A DNA stretch of 64,000 bases from Lepas anatifera (lineage: Eukaryota; Arthropoda; Thecostraca; Lepadidae): contig JAOTON010000333.1 of NCBI GenBank assembly GCA_034440635.1, positions 930,001 through 994,000 on the forward strand, written 5' to 3'. The notes below the pieces were generated by a model that saw only the letters and a list, made by a program, of their open reading frames with translations, was not told the DNA's origin and made no database searches. The translations under genes and the position numbers were made by a program. Shown in pieces: positions 1 to 14,000 of the stretch (positions within the stretch are counted from its first letter, which is position 1; every line of letters begins with the position of its first letter).

Positions 1-215
1 CGGACCGGGGGCGCCATCCGGACCAGGGGGCGCCACTTATGACCGGCAAAAGCTATCAGGTGGGCGCCATATGGTGGGCGCCGACTTTCGCATCCTGGGG
101 GGGGTGGGAAGCGAAATTTCAGGGGGGCACCATCGACCTTTCAGGGGGGCGTCGAGGGTCGATCGGGGGGGGCGCGTGCCCCTCCTTGCCCCCCTCTGGA
201 TCCGCCTATGCCAAG
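1..215. mobile_element. Short palindromic-ended GGATCC repeat, family A (cut by window edge)
   Basis: GC-rich repeat ending in TGGATCCGCCTATGCC. The same sequence recurs at 3355-3630 and 19779-20035, where the other end reads as its reverse complement (GGCATAGGCGG, then TCAGGA). Shared internal landmarks are 'tcaggtgggcgcc', 'gcaccatcgacctt' and 'gagggtcgat'. The inverted ends suggest a non-autonomous DNA transposon. No coding capacity; the ORFs across it on both strands are incidental to low stop density. Confidence 0.6.
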
Positions 216-902
216 GCTTCATATTTTACTCTCTCAGGACTCACCTTTTTAAGGGAAAACTGCGCTTCATGAGGCTTCTACTTTTTTGGACGTAATGCTA
301 TTGACTACTAAACCCCGCAGCCTCCCTGAGCCTAACAGCTGGCGGCGGACGCGAATGCGTGGGGGTGGGAAAGTTTGTGCCCGATGTCGTCGATACCTGC
401 TCTTGTGCACAATGTTTCGTCGCCCATGGTGGGTTCCGGGACAAATAGAATATCAAACCTGGACTTTTCCGCTATACTTTATTGCATGGCTACTGGCTAT
501 CTAAGTTCAAATGTCATTATAATGGTGTCATATGCCCTCAAGTTTGAGTGAGACGCCTTCGTCCCCGTGGCTGGTTGTTATCTAAAGCCTAAACATTTAG
601 GTTTGGTGTATTAACATACTGGAAGCAGGCGCTTCGCCACATAATTTTTACTGGGAGATGTACCTCAGACTGGCGATAACCGTGGGGAAGGAGACGAACT
701 TTGAGCATATTTAATGTCTGATAACGCTTACGACTACGCATTTCACTAATATATTTAAGAATGTCCACACAGGTACCAGGGAGGAAATTCAAAATACCTT
801 GGTTGAGTCTAAAATATTTCTTGATGGACCTCCCCATGATTCGCGAGCTGGGAGATACGTTCCTCGTCCCCCGCTTTTGACGCTCATGATTGGAAGCACA
901 CA
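216..902. other. Intergenic or 5' intron sequence, nothing recognised
   Basis: No exon-like block, RNA gene or repeat that I recognise. It lies upstream of the first identifiable SHMT exon and could include the missing first intron. Confidence 0.4.
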
Positions 903-1484
903 TTTAGGGTAGAGTGGGGTAACGCGCCCACCTGGGTAGACGCCTACTTCTATGTCAGGCTGATGTAAGAACTGTAGCCTCCATGTAATATTTTTTGGTA
1001 GCAGCCTTTCTGATCCGGTCCTGGGCATGATTAGACGCGCCCAGTAAACTCCGGTATTTTTCAGAAATATTTGTTGTTTTTTGCCTCTCCGGACATAAAA
1101 ACAAGCCATCTTAAAGTTGCGATTGTACTCTATGCGATGTAAATGTGCTTACCCTACCAACTTTGTCACTAAATTGTCTTACAACGTAAGTATAATGATA
1201 TTACTATTTGTTCACGTGAAAAAAGTTAAAATATACGCTGGGGTTTTATGACGGCCTTTTAATCCGGGGCTTGGGCGTTTTACCCGCTATCGGGGTAAAA
1301 CGCCTTTATGGTCTCAGAAAAATAAATTTCGCATACTTTGCATCGTGTCAGGATCATCAATTTCTATCTGAGTGTAGAAAACGATGGAAGAACTTAACGA
1401 AAAAATAAAGCAATTCCGTCCTGGCAGGATGGGTACGACGAATTCTCCTTAACGTATGCGTCTTCCCCACTCTACCCTACGTGG
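903..1484. mobile_element. MITE with AGGGTAGAGTGGGG inverted ends
   Basis: The left end reads TAGGGTAGAGTGGGG and the right end CCCCACTCTACCCTA, forming an inverted pair about 580 bp apart. A perfect hairpin sits inside at about 1264-1304 (arms GGCGTTTTACCCG / CGGGGTAAAACGCC). No ORF of interest. The ends resemble the GTAGGGGAGAGTGGGG ends of the nested complex at 43584-48570, so these are probably related non-autonomous DNA transposons. Confidence 0.55.
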
Positions 1485-1849
1485 AGGCAGGATTTTGCAC
1501 GCTCTCTCAGCCAAGCCCAGCCTACTCCCGTTCGCCTTCGGCACCATTTGGCCTCGTAGTTGTATTGCCGTAAACCTCCAAACAAAAGAAAATAAGAAAA
1601 CACACAAAACATTGGCAATTGAACACTCGCATGCAAATAATTGTCCTCTTAAAATCACCAATTGTTTATGAATGGTCACTTGGGTAGCCCTGGTAGGCAT
1701 GCAATAGCCTCAGCACGTAAGAAACCACCGTTGACGTTGAAAACTTCACCAGGAGGTGACACCTACCAAAATCTAGGCGATGAAAATCAAACGTAAAACT
1801 GACCTGGTGTAGATTTGAACTCGCAGTGTTTGGACCCGAATCCATGCAG

Positions 1850-2006
1850 CGGTGACTGCCGGCAGGCGGCACGCGGCGCGGCGGTGCGTCTGGCGACCAC
1901 GTGGACCGGCCAGGAGCCGCTTCAGCAGGAGGACCCAGAGATGTGGGGTCTGATCCAGGAGGAGAAGGACCGGCAGGTGCACGGCCTGGAGCTCATCGCC
2001 TCCGAG
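1850..2006 (+). CDS. SHMT2: SHMT exon 1 of recognised set (N-terminal part)
   Basis: Encodes WTGQE..., [20 protein letters not shown] and LIASE, the canonical start of the SHMT fold (substrate-binding Glu in LIASE). The donor GAG|gtcagt at 2007 ends in phase 0. There is no in-frame ATG: a stop at 1800-1802 precedes only a TTG at 1815, so this exon must be entered by splicing. Candidate acceptors are cag at 1824-1826, 1847-1849 (used here) and 1863-1865. An upstream exon carrying the ATG and any transit peptide should exist. The 3' boundary is sure; the 5' boundary is not. Confidence 0.88.
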
Positions 2007-5000
2007 GTCAGTCGCTGCCCTCTGGTTTGGTAACCAGTATCGGATTGGCATGGGGGTGTTGTAGGGCAGCATGGCGTAAAATACACATTGGATGAGTGGA
2101 AGATCGAATGTTTGGCGGAGGGGGTGAAAATAACACGGCTGCTTTGTGTTCATTGTGATCTATGAATCTTCCGTATGAATGTTTGACTTTGGAGCACATG
2201 ACTTTTCTGTCAAAATGATCGTTTCTCACCGGACTTTACGGTTTGACTCGATTGTGACTTGATGTGAGAAAAAGTGCCAAAGTTAGCCTTTCCAGTTCTG
2301 GAAAGGAAAGACTGCATAGAGGGAACAAGTTTTGCCGGCTCAGGAAATGAGTGAGAGGTGAAAATCGCAAAGTGTTATAGTGAGGGAATATTTTTGTTTT
2401 TAACTTGATATGGTGTGGCGTTCCGCTAAAAAAAGGTATTGGGACGCGGGCCCAAACCTCATCATTTTTTGTTGATGGGAAGGGCAGAGGCTCGTATTTT
2501 TTTCATTGAACTCATATTCCGTTTAGTTTTATGGTCGGTTTGCCCGAAACCCCTAAACACCATGATGAATTCATACTCCACTTCCGTTATTTCGAAGTTT
2601 CTGCCCCCCTGAACGCAGTGATCTGTCATACGAGGTGGACGGTTTTGAATGCCACCGGACGACAGAGATGCGGCCTCGACACGCTTCAGCCCGTCGTAGC
2701 TCGTGGAATATCCAACTCGGTGGATATCGGCGTCGACGCTTGAAGGAGTGGGGAAGGGCAGGATGCAGTATCACATTCGGGATGATGGCTGTTGAGTTCT
2801 TCAACTGAAAGAAACTGTAAACAATGCAGGGGTTTCATAATTATATCTGGGGTGTCTTGCCAGAGCTGCATCCGAAAAACTTTCTGCTAACTTACTGGCG
2901 GCCAATGTTTCGAAATGACGTGAAATATTAGGTTAATGAATGCCCGGGGTGAACTCGTTGGGAATATGTGAAAGTGCTAGGTACATTATTTCCTTTTAAA
3001 AAGTGAAGGATATTACAGTGGTATAATATTTCCAGGGCGGCTCGTTGTCAAATACTTTAAGGGCGAGTATCAAGAAACCTGGTCTGTTTCTTTTATAATG
3101 ATATGGACCGCTTCATCCAGAAATCAGGTTGGGAAGGGACACATCAAGCGGTCCAATTACACTGTGCAAAATAGCCAGCCGAAGAAATATCGTCAGGTTT
3201 AACCCTCGAGCGTTTGGATAGAGCCACGGTCTTGCGCCGACCGCAGTAACCCCTCACCCCTCAGAACCAGAACATAACCACCGTCGCTTCTGCCCTCTCT
3301 TTATTGTAGCTCTATCGCTTTATCACCTCATAACGTCGAATAGAAAGTCGGCATATCCTGGCATAGGCGGGTTCAGGATTGCCGACGAGGAGGGGGGGCA
3401 TCCGGACCTGGTGGGGTGCCACTTTTGGACGGTAAACCCTGTCAGGTGGGTGCCAAATCCTATCTTGGGGGGCGACGATACTCGCATCCGGGGTTGAGGG
3501 GCTGGGAAGCGATATTGCAGGTGGGCACCATCGATCTTCCTGGGAGGCGCCGTGACCATTGCAGGGGTGCCGAGGGTCGATCTGGGGAGGGAAGTGCCCC
3601 ACTGCCCCCTAGATCTGGCTATGCACTCCAGTTGGAAGTGTTCACCTTGGTAAAGCTCATGTCGCCCGCTGCTGAATCCTTAAGCTGCAATAAAAAGAAC
3701 GCATCTTCGGGTTTCGTATTAGTTTATTTACAATTTTTAACACAGCAATGCGCGGCCCTGGCCCGGAGCCTTATATAACATGGCTCCGGCCGTGTCAGAT
3801 CGGTCTGTCTCAGCCGCGCCTGAGCTGCGAAAAACGCTGCAAACAGGGCCATGTGCGCTGACGAGCTGTTCAGAGGCGGCTGCAGGCACCGGCGCTGGGC
3901 GGGTGGCGCCCTCTTGGCTTGTGGACGGTGCGGAGGCCTGTGGACGGTGAACGCTGTGAGCAGTGACAGCAGACAATGTTCCCCGTATTGTGCGTGCCTG
4001 GATCCGCCCCTGACCGCACCTGTCAGCCTGCTGCCATTAGTTGCTGCAGAGCCGGCGAGCTGGCCGCGCACGCGGGAGGGGAGGGGGGAGTAAGATTGCC
4101 GTCCGGTCTCATGACGTCATGACTGCGCAGACTGGCAACTCAGTGGCGGTGGGACAGGTGTACGGAGTTTTGCCAAGGCGGGGTTTCGTTTCGCGCAGCC
4201 TCGCAGTTTCTTAACGTGGCACACATTCTAGGGAGTGTATCATCATTGGGAAATGTGTACTTTAATGCTTATGATAGTCTGGCATAAAGGTGTTGCGCAG
4301 CTGGGCTGGTGGAGCTGCTTTTTTTACATTATCGCGACTCCTTTTGCTAGGGGAATGCTTTAAATTTAATCTCACTGCCACAACTTGGGTGTCGCTTGGT
4401 CACTTCAGCCACATTGCCGGCCCCAACCTCGGTTTTATTAGGAACTTAGTACGGTCTCCCGCAGCAATATTTCATTGTCTTGATAAGATTCCCATTTCAG
4501 CTCAACTGGCTGATCCAAGTGGGTGGGTAAAGGGGCCGTGGCCCCCACCAAAGCGTAAAATAATATATTTTTTCATTCCAAAGGATCAAATTGCTGCTGT
4601 TTTGTAATATAATATACTTTCGCAATTTTCCTTGATTTAGCCCATCCCCAAACGTTGCTTTTGCCCCTCCAAAGGTTTCTCCTTGATCCGCCAATGTTCA
4701 GCTTTACCATCATTCCGCCCTCGTCTTGAGTCGCCATTTTGCTTCTTCCTGGGCGCGACTTCAATATCACCTAGGGCTTGTTCCAGCGCCTCCTTAGAAA
4801 AAAGATGAGAGTAGCTTGGAGTAAGTGGGAGCAGGCGCAAAAACCGGTGTCCGCTGGACCGATTTCGGATGTGATTGGATGAGATATCAGCTGATTGCGC
4901 CTGATCAGCGCCAATATGGCGGGCGTGGCGCAGCTAAGAAACTAATCGAATTTGATTAAGGCCTCTGATACTCATTTAATGTATTTTAGTGAAAGTGGAA

Positions 5001-8000
5001 TACAGAAAAACAACGTAATCAAAACCTTTAGCTGCCCACAAACGTCGTTTCTCCCTGTAAAACAACTTATTTTAGTTTCTCAATTGAAATTCGTGTGCCA
5101 CAATTGAGCTCCTCCAACCTCCTCTGAAAAACCACCTTTCGTTTGAGAGGAGGTTGGATTAGATTTGAGATGAGCTTTGGCGAGCTTGAGGGAAGTTTAA
5201 GGAGGCGCTGGACCGGGCGAGAGGAAGTTGGAGAAGCTTTGAGGAGGTTAGAGTAGGTTTGAGGAGGCGCTGGAACAAAATCCGTAACTGCCCATGGGCA
5301 GCGGGCACCATTGCCAAAGCCGCGCCCGCACAAACCAGGGTAAGCGCTGACTTCCCCTGCCGCTGTCTCAAGCGCAGGCCCCCTCCCCTGCCGCCGCCGC
5401 AAGCGCAGACCCTCCCCTGCCGCTGCCGCAAGCGCAGACCCCTCCCCTGCCGCTGCCGCAAGCGCAGACCCCCTCCCCTGCCGCTGCCGCAAGCCCAGAC
5501 CCCTCCCCTGCCGCCGCCGCCGCCGCCGCCGCTCATGGTCGATCGTTGCCGTGCAACGGGACGAGTTCTCAACGCGTCGCCCGGAGCGGGGCGAGACGGA
5601 TGAGCCGTCACTGCGCCCGAAGCACTAAAGATCATCCACTGTTGCTGGGCAAGGGCATTGCAACCGAACGATGCACAATGGAGACTGCGCCACATTTAGC
5701 GCGCCAAAGATCGCAAGTCTTCATTCGCTTGGGAACCACTCAAACCCAATAAGATATTCCAGCAGTATTGGAACATGTGATGGGGGACGGAGGGAGGGGG
5801 CAACCTCAATGCTGAGGTGGGGGAGGGGGAGAGTAGGTGAGCAACCCTGCTTTCAGAATTGCCTGTCACAGTCACATATCTCCTACATGGGGCGCAGGCG
5901 TTCGTATTTTTTCAGATTGGCTCTGTTCTGGCCGCTTTCCTGGTCTCGTTGGGGTCCTGCCTGACCGTCTGTTTCTTATTTGTGGCGACCTGAGAATTGT
6001 ATCAGACTTTGAAACTTTGTGGGGCCATGGTTTCTACTCCCCGTGTGCCCAAACTGGCGTAGCTTAACCGATACTTGAAACTGTTGTGAAATTTTTGGAA
6101 AATTTGAGTTTTGATTGCTGTTCTTTTTTTTTGCTATGACCTTAAAACTCGGTAGGATCCTATATCACTCTGCAGTCTGCTCTTAGTAAGAGGAGCTGAT
6201 AGACAATGCTAAGATGGTCAAAATACAGTTTGTTTGACACCGTAAGTTCCAGAGAATATCCAACCGATTGAAATGCTCAAAACATATAAAAGTTGTATCA
6301 CAGTCAAAGCACGGTTACATGAAGCCAGCCTAATCGATTTATAAACGACTACGCATAGTTTCAAATATAACGCCAAACATTTTTAAAACGTTTTGGGCGT
6401 TTTCCCGAAGGCCTGTGCCGGGTGGAGGAGCCGCCACCCCCTTGGTGCCGGTACCGCCGTCTTCTGCTGGGTCCCCGCAGCACGAGAACGGGGACGGTTG
6501 GAACGTGTGTCCATCATTGCATCTCTACGGAATCCCCTACACACTTATCGGTAACAGAGGAGCGGGAACCGAACATTATTGCTTAAATGGAGGAACTTGA
6601 GTAACGTAAGGAAGTGGATAATCGGTAACACGCAACGAAATTCTAAACTTTAAGCTCCTCAACCTTGGCGGTGGCAGCTTTCTTCACGCACCCCGTGAAT
6701 CCCCAACTATACTACAACACCCTTGGCTCGGCTTTCCTGCCGTAGCCACGACCATTCGTTTGCAAGTGTTAAAACATCTCGTGACCCATTCCTTGAAATG
6801 ACCACCCCATTGTTTTGAGACATTAAAGGGAATGTGGTACCTTGGTCGAATCCTGGATTGTAGTGTAATTAGGGGTACTTTTAGCCGAAATCATGAAAGC
6901 TTCCACGATTTCTCTGAAAAATGTACAATAAGCTGAATACTTTTATTTTTAAAATGCGCCTATAGGGAAAACATAAATATCTGCCTGTAGATGGTGTCAT
7001 GATCTGGCAACCACTACCATATTCAATAGGCTTCAAGTGCCTAGATGGGCTGATACTCACCGTGACGTCAGCATATGTTATCATACCAACAACTGACAAC
7101 TGTGGCCTGCTGCTTAGGTTACATGTAGGATACATTTCAGGTAGTTTTTAGCTTTCCTCTACGGCAACTTTGAGGTAGAAGACAAATGATACATTGAATA
7201 CCGGGTTTTCCGGCATGCTTTACAACTTGGCTGTCTCAGTTAAAATCAGGTTATAAAGGTGCCACATTCCCTTTAAAGTAACCCACCCTCGCCTAAAAAT
7301 TCTAAATTCTCCCACACAATTTTGGGGCGGGTAAAGGTGCCATGCACAGAATGCCTTGTAAAAAAGTACATAACTAACCAATTCTTAGAGGAGCAAGCCA
7401 ATGCCTTCAAATCAAAAGAAGGGACTCTGCCGACCAGTCCCCTGGACGGACCTGCAGACTTTGCCGACCAGTCCCTGGACGGACCTGCAGACTCTGCCGA
7501 CCGCTCGTGGACGGACCTGCGACTTTGCCGCCGTTCGCTGGACGGACCTGCGACTTTGCCGACCAGTCCCTGGACGGACCTGCACTTTGCCGACCGTCCC
7601 TGGACGGCCTGCGACTTTGACGACCAGTTCGCTGGACGGACCTGCGACTTTGCCGACCAGTCCCTGGACGGACCTGCGACTTTGCCGACCAGTTCGCTGG
7701 ACGGACCTGCGACTTTGCCGACCAGTTCGCTGGACGGACCTGCGACATTGCCGACCGTCCCTGGACGGACCTGCATTTGCCGACCAGTCCCCTGGACGGA
7801 CCTGTAGACTTTGCCGACCAGTTCGCTGGACGGACCTGCGGACTTTGCCGACCAGTTCGCTGGACGGACCTGCAGACTTTGCCGACCAGTTCGCTGGACG
7901 GACCTGCAGACTTGCCGACCAGTCCCTTCGGACCGCGACTTTGCCGACCGTTCGCTGGACGGACCTGCGACTTTGCCGATCGTTTGCTGACGGACCTGGA

Positions 8001-11000
8001 CTTTGCCGACCAGTTCGCTGGACGGACCTGCATTTGCCGACCGTTCGCTGGCGGACCTGCACTTTGCCGACCGTTCGCGGACGGACCTGCGACTTTGCCG
8101 ATCAGTTCGCTGGACGGACCTGCGACTTTGCCGACCAGTTCGCTGGACGGACCTGCGGACTTTGCCGACCAGTTCGCTGGACGGACCTGCAGACTTTGCC
8201 GACCAGTCCCCTGTACGGACCTGCAGACTTTGCCGACCAGTTCGCTGGACGGACCTGCAGACTTTTCCGACTAGTCCCCTGGACGAACTTGCAGACTTTG
8301 CTGCCTCGCCGTTAAGTGGCGGAGACGGATGGAAGTCATTGAATAATACCGTCCAGGAGGTCATTTTAAATGCATTGTTAAAGGGAATGTGGCACCTTGG
8401 TCGAATCCTGGAATTTAGCGCAATTAGGCGTACTTTTAGCCAAAAACAATGAAACCACTCATGATTTCTCGGAAAAATGTTCAATAAGCTCAATGTTTTG
8501 TTTTTAAAATACTTCTCTAGGAAAATAAATAAATATCTGCCTGTGGATGATGTCATGATCTGGCAACCACTGCCATGCTTGAAATGCTTCAAGGGCTTCG
8601 ATTGGCTGATGCTCATTGTGACGTCAGCATATGTCGTCACACCAGCAGCTCACAACAATGGCCGCCCGGCGACGGGCTGATGAGGGGGCTGGTGTCAGGT
8701 AGGTTTTAGCGTTTTTTCTGCGGAAATATCGAGTTCCAAGACAAATGCTAGATGGAGTACCGGTTTTTCCGACTTGCTTTACAACTTGGCTATCTCAGTT
8801 AAAATCACGTTATGAAGGTGCCACATTCCCTTTAAGACCTGACACACAAAACAGATTACCTCAATGCAGGTGGAAAAGGACGGGAGTGTTGCAAGTGAGC
8901 GGTTCATACAAAGTAACTGTGCAGACGATGCAGATGGGCGTTGTGGATGAGCTTTACGATTGCATTCTACTTGCGTTTCGATGGCACTTGCTTGCATTAT
9001 TCCTGGTGCGGAAACGTCGTGCTCAGGTCTTCGGCCCTGCGTGCTGACACTTTCACACAAATTAGCATATTACTAATAGTTATTCCAGTGTGGTCCCTTG
9101 GTGACAACGCCCGTGCGCAGTGGTCCGGTACATGGGACTGTTCAGCCCTCCCTCCCCCCCCGACTGCAGCTAGTGTAGGTGAGACTGCTAGGTTTTCTTG
9201 GCTATCTGAGGCCAAGTTGACTGCAAGAGTAAAAAAGAAGAAGGAAGACTATGCATGGGGCTGGTCTCACACAGATGAGAAGCCCCGGCGAGCCCTAATC
9301 TGTGCCAGATGGTCTTCAGAAACGAGTTTCTGCTTGCCAAACCTATTTCTAAGTATCAAATACATCAAATAAATAAATAAATAAAATAAAATAAATATAA
9401 GTATCAAATAAATATCAAATGCAGAATAGTATGGATCTTCTCGCAGCCAGTTTGATTCGGCGAAACACGTGGCATCCCTTCCTCCGCCTCATCGAGTGAA
9501 GGGCGTGGGAACAGCTCGATAGCAGCCCTGAGGGTAATGGTTCTCAATGGTACCGGAGTTTTCCCGACGCTAGCTGTAGCCTAGCTTGTAAGCTGTGGCT
9601 TGTTATTCACTTGTACCGCGCCGCCCCTTCGCGGGCCTCCGTGTTGTGGCCTGGGGTTTTGCTTGTTAGGCACTAGTGCACCTGTGACACGGTTGGGTGG
9701 GGCGCGTAATGAGTTCAACTTTCATTTACGAGTTTTTGCGTCGGCTTCAGCTTGCTGGTGCCAGAAACAGAATTTCGGAGCGTGGTTATGAAGTGAATTG
9801 CTGAGTTAGGGCCCCGCATGGCATGCGGTGTAGTGCACCAGAACAGTGCCGGATCTAGTCGGTAGGTTTGGGGGCAAGCCAGAGTCAAGGAGTAAAAAGT
9901 TACGCGGTGAGAGTATTCCACAATTCAACTAGACAGTAGGTTTTGAGGGTAAGCCTAAGAGTCGAAAAACACAAAAACATTACAGGAAGTCCGGTCAAAA
10001 AGGAGGTTAATAGCTTTGGGGACGACGAAAACAATTTTACCCCGATATTTTCCGTTGTGGGGATACTAAATGCCTTTCCCCCTCCCCTGGATCCGCCACT
10101 GCACCAGAATGCCGTTGGGTTACTGCTTTCTGAGCGGGGGTTTTATTTGGAAAGACAGCGCCCCCGGGTTTGCATGTTGCAGGCAGCCCCAGGCCGGGGC
10201 CAGTGCTGGGCCTGAGCCGACTGGGACAAATTTAGCAGCCATGAGGAATCCGGGGCACGATAACACGCCCCTGCTGAGCACACTGCCAGCGCATGGCGTC
10301 GCCCTGCAGGAGGCTGCCGCTGTCAGACCTCCAGGTCTCGCCGGCCAGGCAGGGAAGCGCTGCCTCGAAAAACGTTTCCGGTTGGCCCCGGGGATTTTTT
10401 TTTGTTACGGGAGGAGAGTGGATGGAATCATCATGTCAGCTTCCTTCTCAAATTGTCTACACTGTAGTCAGCACGGATGATCCGATGGGTCACACCAGAA
10501 ATCACTATGTCCCGCTGCTCCTGGCTGTGCGATGAGATTGCTGATTCCAGGAAGACTGAAGACATAATTGTTGCTTCGGAGACTCACGAGGACATGGCAG
10601 TTGCTTCGGTCCGTAGTTTCCTCGCCTGATTCTGGCTCTCGGGGAGGCTGTGGTCATTTCATGGTGTATGAAGGGTGCCTCAGTGGCGTAGGGTACTATT
10701 TTGCGTCATTCCTGCCAGTCGATCATCTGAAAACAGACTACCTAGTTACTGCCGTACATATTAGTTATAGGCACCTTTACAACTATCCAAAACTTAGAGT
10801 AAGGCGAAAACCAGGGTCATTACATACGCCTTACCGATCAATCAGCAGATCATTTTGGTCTGCACCTTTTCTAGTAGAAATGGTTCAGGCCCTGTTCCAG
10901 TTTGGGAAGACAGGTGTAGACGCCCGTAACGAGACATAAACAGTCTGTGACAAAAAAACCTCAGAAGAATGGATAAGTGAAGGTGTTCCGGGCGTATTGA

Positions 11001-14000
11001 TTTGCCATTATGTTTGAGTCATACAATGCCCCAGGTGCGACTCCGAAACCTTTTGGAAGAGCCTGGATGTGTCGCAATCAAAGAAGCCCATCGAGTTTAT
11101 GAGCTATCTCCATCGCGGCATAGTCCCGAAGGTCCGCCTTTTCCTTCGCCTTCGACTGCTCTAATCAGGCAGCGCCCCCAGTTTGATCTGCTCAGCGTCC
11201 TGAGTTTAAAACCTTCGTTTATTACACATTCAAAAACATTTGTAGAGGTGTGTGAGCAAAAATACGCCTCTTGGGAGCGAGAGACTAAGCAATTTCAACA
11301 AACTTGTCAGGAGTCTTTCTATATTGGAGTTGCGCCCTTCTCGCCAGGAGTTACCTGTCGTGTTTCTGTGTTAACATGCGGTTAGGCGTCACACAGTGTG
11401 CGTTGTGTTGCAGAATTTTGTCAGTCGGGCCGTTCTGGAGTCGATGGGGTCATGCCTGCACAACAAATACTCAGAGGGGTACCCCGGCCAGAGGTGAGTG
11501 TCCACGTGAGGTCAGCTGGGTGGTCGTGTGGCTCACTCACCGCTATATATCGGTTCATTTTGTATGAGGGTCAGTGGCGTATCCAGGACAGTTCGGGGGC
11601 TAGGTGTTTGAGCCTCCCTGCCATTGCCTCGAACAACCTCCAGCTTGCATAACTATAGGCACTCTCGATTTCGGGTGAGGGGTTTGAGCCCCTTAGCCCC
11701 TTTGTATTCGCCACTGATGAGGTGACTCCTGATGAGCACGCTCGCTCAACTACAGGGGGCATTGACGTGGGTGCTCATGTTCGGAACCTTCCACCGGGTC
11801 AGACGTGCATGGGAGGCGGTTTCGCCGCAGAGATAGAACCCACGTCAATCCATACACTCCCAATTTGGTGCCGAGCAACGAAATCGAAAGGCTACTCCTC
11901 CCCCTTCCACGTACCCGTGGCTCTATGTGTATGATCTATGTATGCGTATTACACCTGCGGTGCATCCGTGACCCTTGCCGAGCTGTGCGCGCGACTGCGG
12001 CCTCGCTTGGTGCGTTTGTCTGCGGATTTCGTTGAGGCAGTGGGGGGGAGGGGGCATTAGCGCTTTGGTAGATGAAATCGATGCACCGCACCAGCATGAT
12101 AAATATGAAAAGCTGAAAAATGGTTGGTTGTTCGGGTTTTGGGGTGCGCCAACCATTTCGGTAATTTGACAGTCGTTACGTTTATATGTGCTACGTAATT
12201 ATGCATCTGTGTTAATGTGTTAGTGTGGAGAGAAGACATAATGTTCGGACAGTTAATCAATCATAAGACGGATTGATTACATACATGCTCGGTATGTAAT
12301 GTTTATGTGCTTACTTTTGACTGGAATTGAAACCATAAAGTTGAACTGAAACAGGTCCGGGAGCACTTGAAATCTCGTACAGTTTCTCAAATCACTTTGT
12401 AGAAAATGACAGAAGTGTCAGCGTTCTGGTGCATCGTTGCTTGCTCTGGTATGTTATGGCAAGCTGCTCGAATCTTCATGTTTTTAAAAGTTTCCGATAA
12501 ACTTCCGCCGAGTGGTGCACACTGCTGTGCCGTTGGTTCGACACGCTCTCAGCAGCCGTTTCCCGCCCGGTCTCCGGTCCGTTTTGTGTCGGCCGGCGGC
12601 GGCATGAGACAGACCTGGGGGGGGCATTGTCTGCGGCGGAGCTGCTGCTGCCGCTGCCGCAGACGGCATAGGGCGGCGGCACAGACGGGGGGACAGCGCG
12701 GTCGATAGGTGAACGGCCGGCTCCCACACCGCCGTTCTGGCCATCTCCGCACTTAGAGGCGCCGAACTAGTTATCTCCACACCCAGAGGCGCTGTTCTGG
12801 TCATCTCTGCACCCAGAGGCGCTGCTTTGTGGCCATTCCCGCACCGAGAGACGGCCCTCTGAGGCCATCTCTGCACCCAGGGCCGCCGTCTGACCATCTT
12901 CGCACTCGAACGCTGCTCTGTCTCCCCACCCAGAGACGCCCCTCTGAAGCCATCTCTGCACCCAGAGCCGCCCCTCTGACCATCTCCGCACTTCGAGACG
13001 CTGCTCTGGTCATCTCCACGCCCAGAGACGCCCCTCTGAGACCATCTCTGCACCCAGAGGCGATGCTTTGTGGCCATTACCGCACTCAAAGGCGCTGCAG
13101 CCGCCGCTCTGTGGTTACCTCCGCACCCAGAGGCGCTGCAGCCGCCGCTCTGTGGCCACCTCCGCACCCAGAGGCGCTGCAGCCGCACCCAAAGGCGCTG
13201 CACGCTAGCTGTCTCCCAAGACTGGCCGCCCTACCCACTGGCTGTTCCCCAGTCTCAATGACATCTAGCTGGGTGTGCAGCATTTACCACCTGGGGCACC
13301 TTCATATAAGTGTCGTACAGCTTAGTAGAGCTTAACACAGTTGGTTCTGGATTTGAATACCAAAATCCTACCTGCATTCCTGCAATTGCGCGCTAGACTC
13401 GATGCTATTTCTTTGAAGCCCTTCCGATGACGGGACGCCGGGTATTTCAGTGAGCCAGCTGGGGTGGCGGCTACCTTGCCAGTGTTTTTGCAGGCCGTCT
13501 GTGGCTGACGAGCGAGTCTCGGCTGACCTTGTCTACACGTCTGCGGGCGTCGGGGCGGCCTCGGGGTAACCCGGGGGTGTGGACCATGAGCTGCCGTCAA
13601 CAAGTGGGCGGTTCCCACGCGAAGCCGCCGACGTTATGTAATGTGAGGAATTGGACGATGTTTGAATTGGGGCTGACACGATGCAGCATCGGGTGGAACA
13701 GTTGTAATATGAAAGCGATGATATTGGTGTACATGCCTTACTGGGAATTGCAGACACGGCTATACGGTTGTGCTCAGAAGGCCAGTGTTGTTACGTCAAA
13801 TCGCGCTATTTGCTCTTGGCACCACTGGAAGGCACTGACTGAGTCAAGGTTTTAGCCTGCCAGCGTCTGTTTCGGTTTTTAACCACAGAACTAATGCCAT
13901 TCTTCGGGTTTTAAGACACATCAGACGTTCTCAACAGGATCGATGTCTTATCATAACGGACTCTGCTAGCTCACTGACAGCACTCCAATCTCATCACCCA

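Noticed and set aside
5067..5695. Overlapping Arg/Gly- and Pro-rich ORFs
   Set aside because: Frames through a GC-rich tandem array; low complexity, no homology visible.
7425..8305. Resemblance to a CRISPR array
   Set aside because: The 33-bp unit repeats throughout with no unique spacers, and the genome is clearly eukaryotic.
7273..8640. 455-codon minus-strand ORF and long overlapping plus ORFs
   Set aside because: They are translations of the 33-bp array: open in several frames on both strands at once, with no domain and no start context.
12484..13203. 239-codon minus ORF
   Set aside because: Generated by a degenerate repeat array; no conserved domain and no splice-consistent neighbours.
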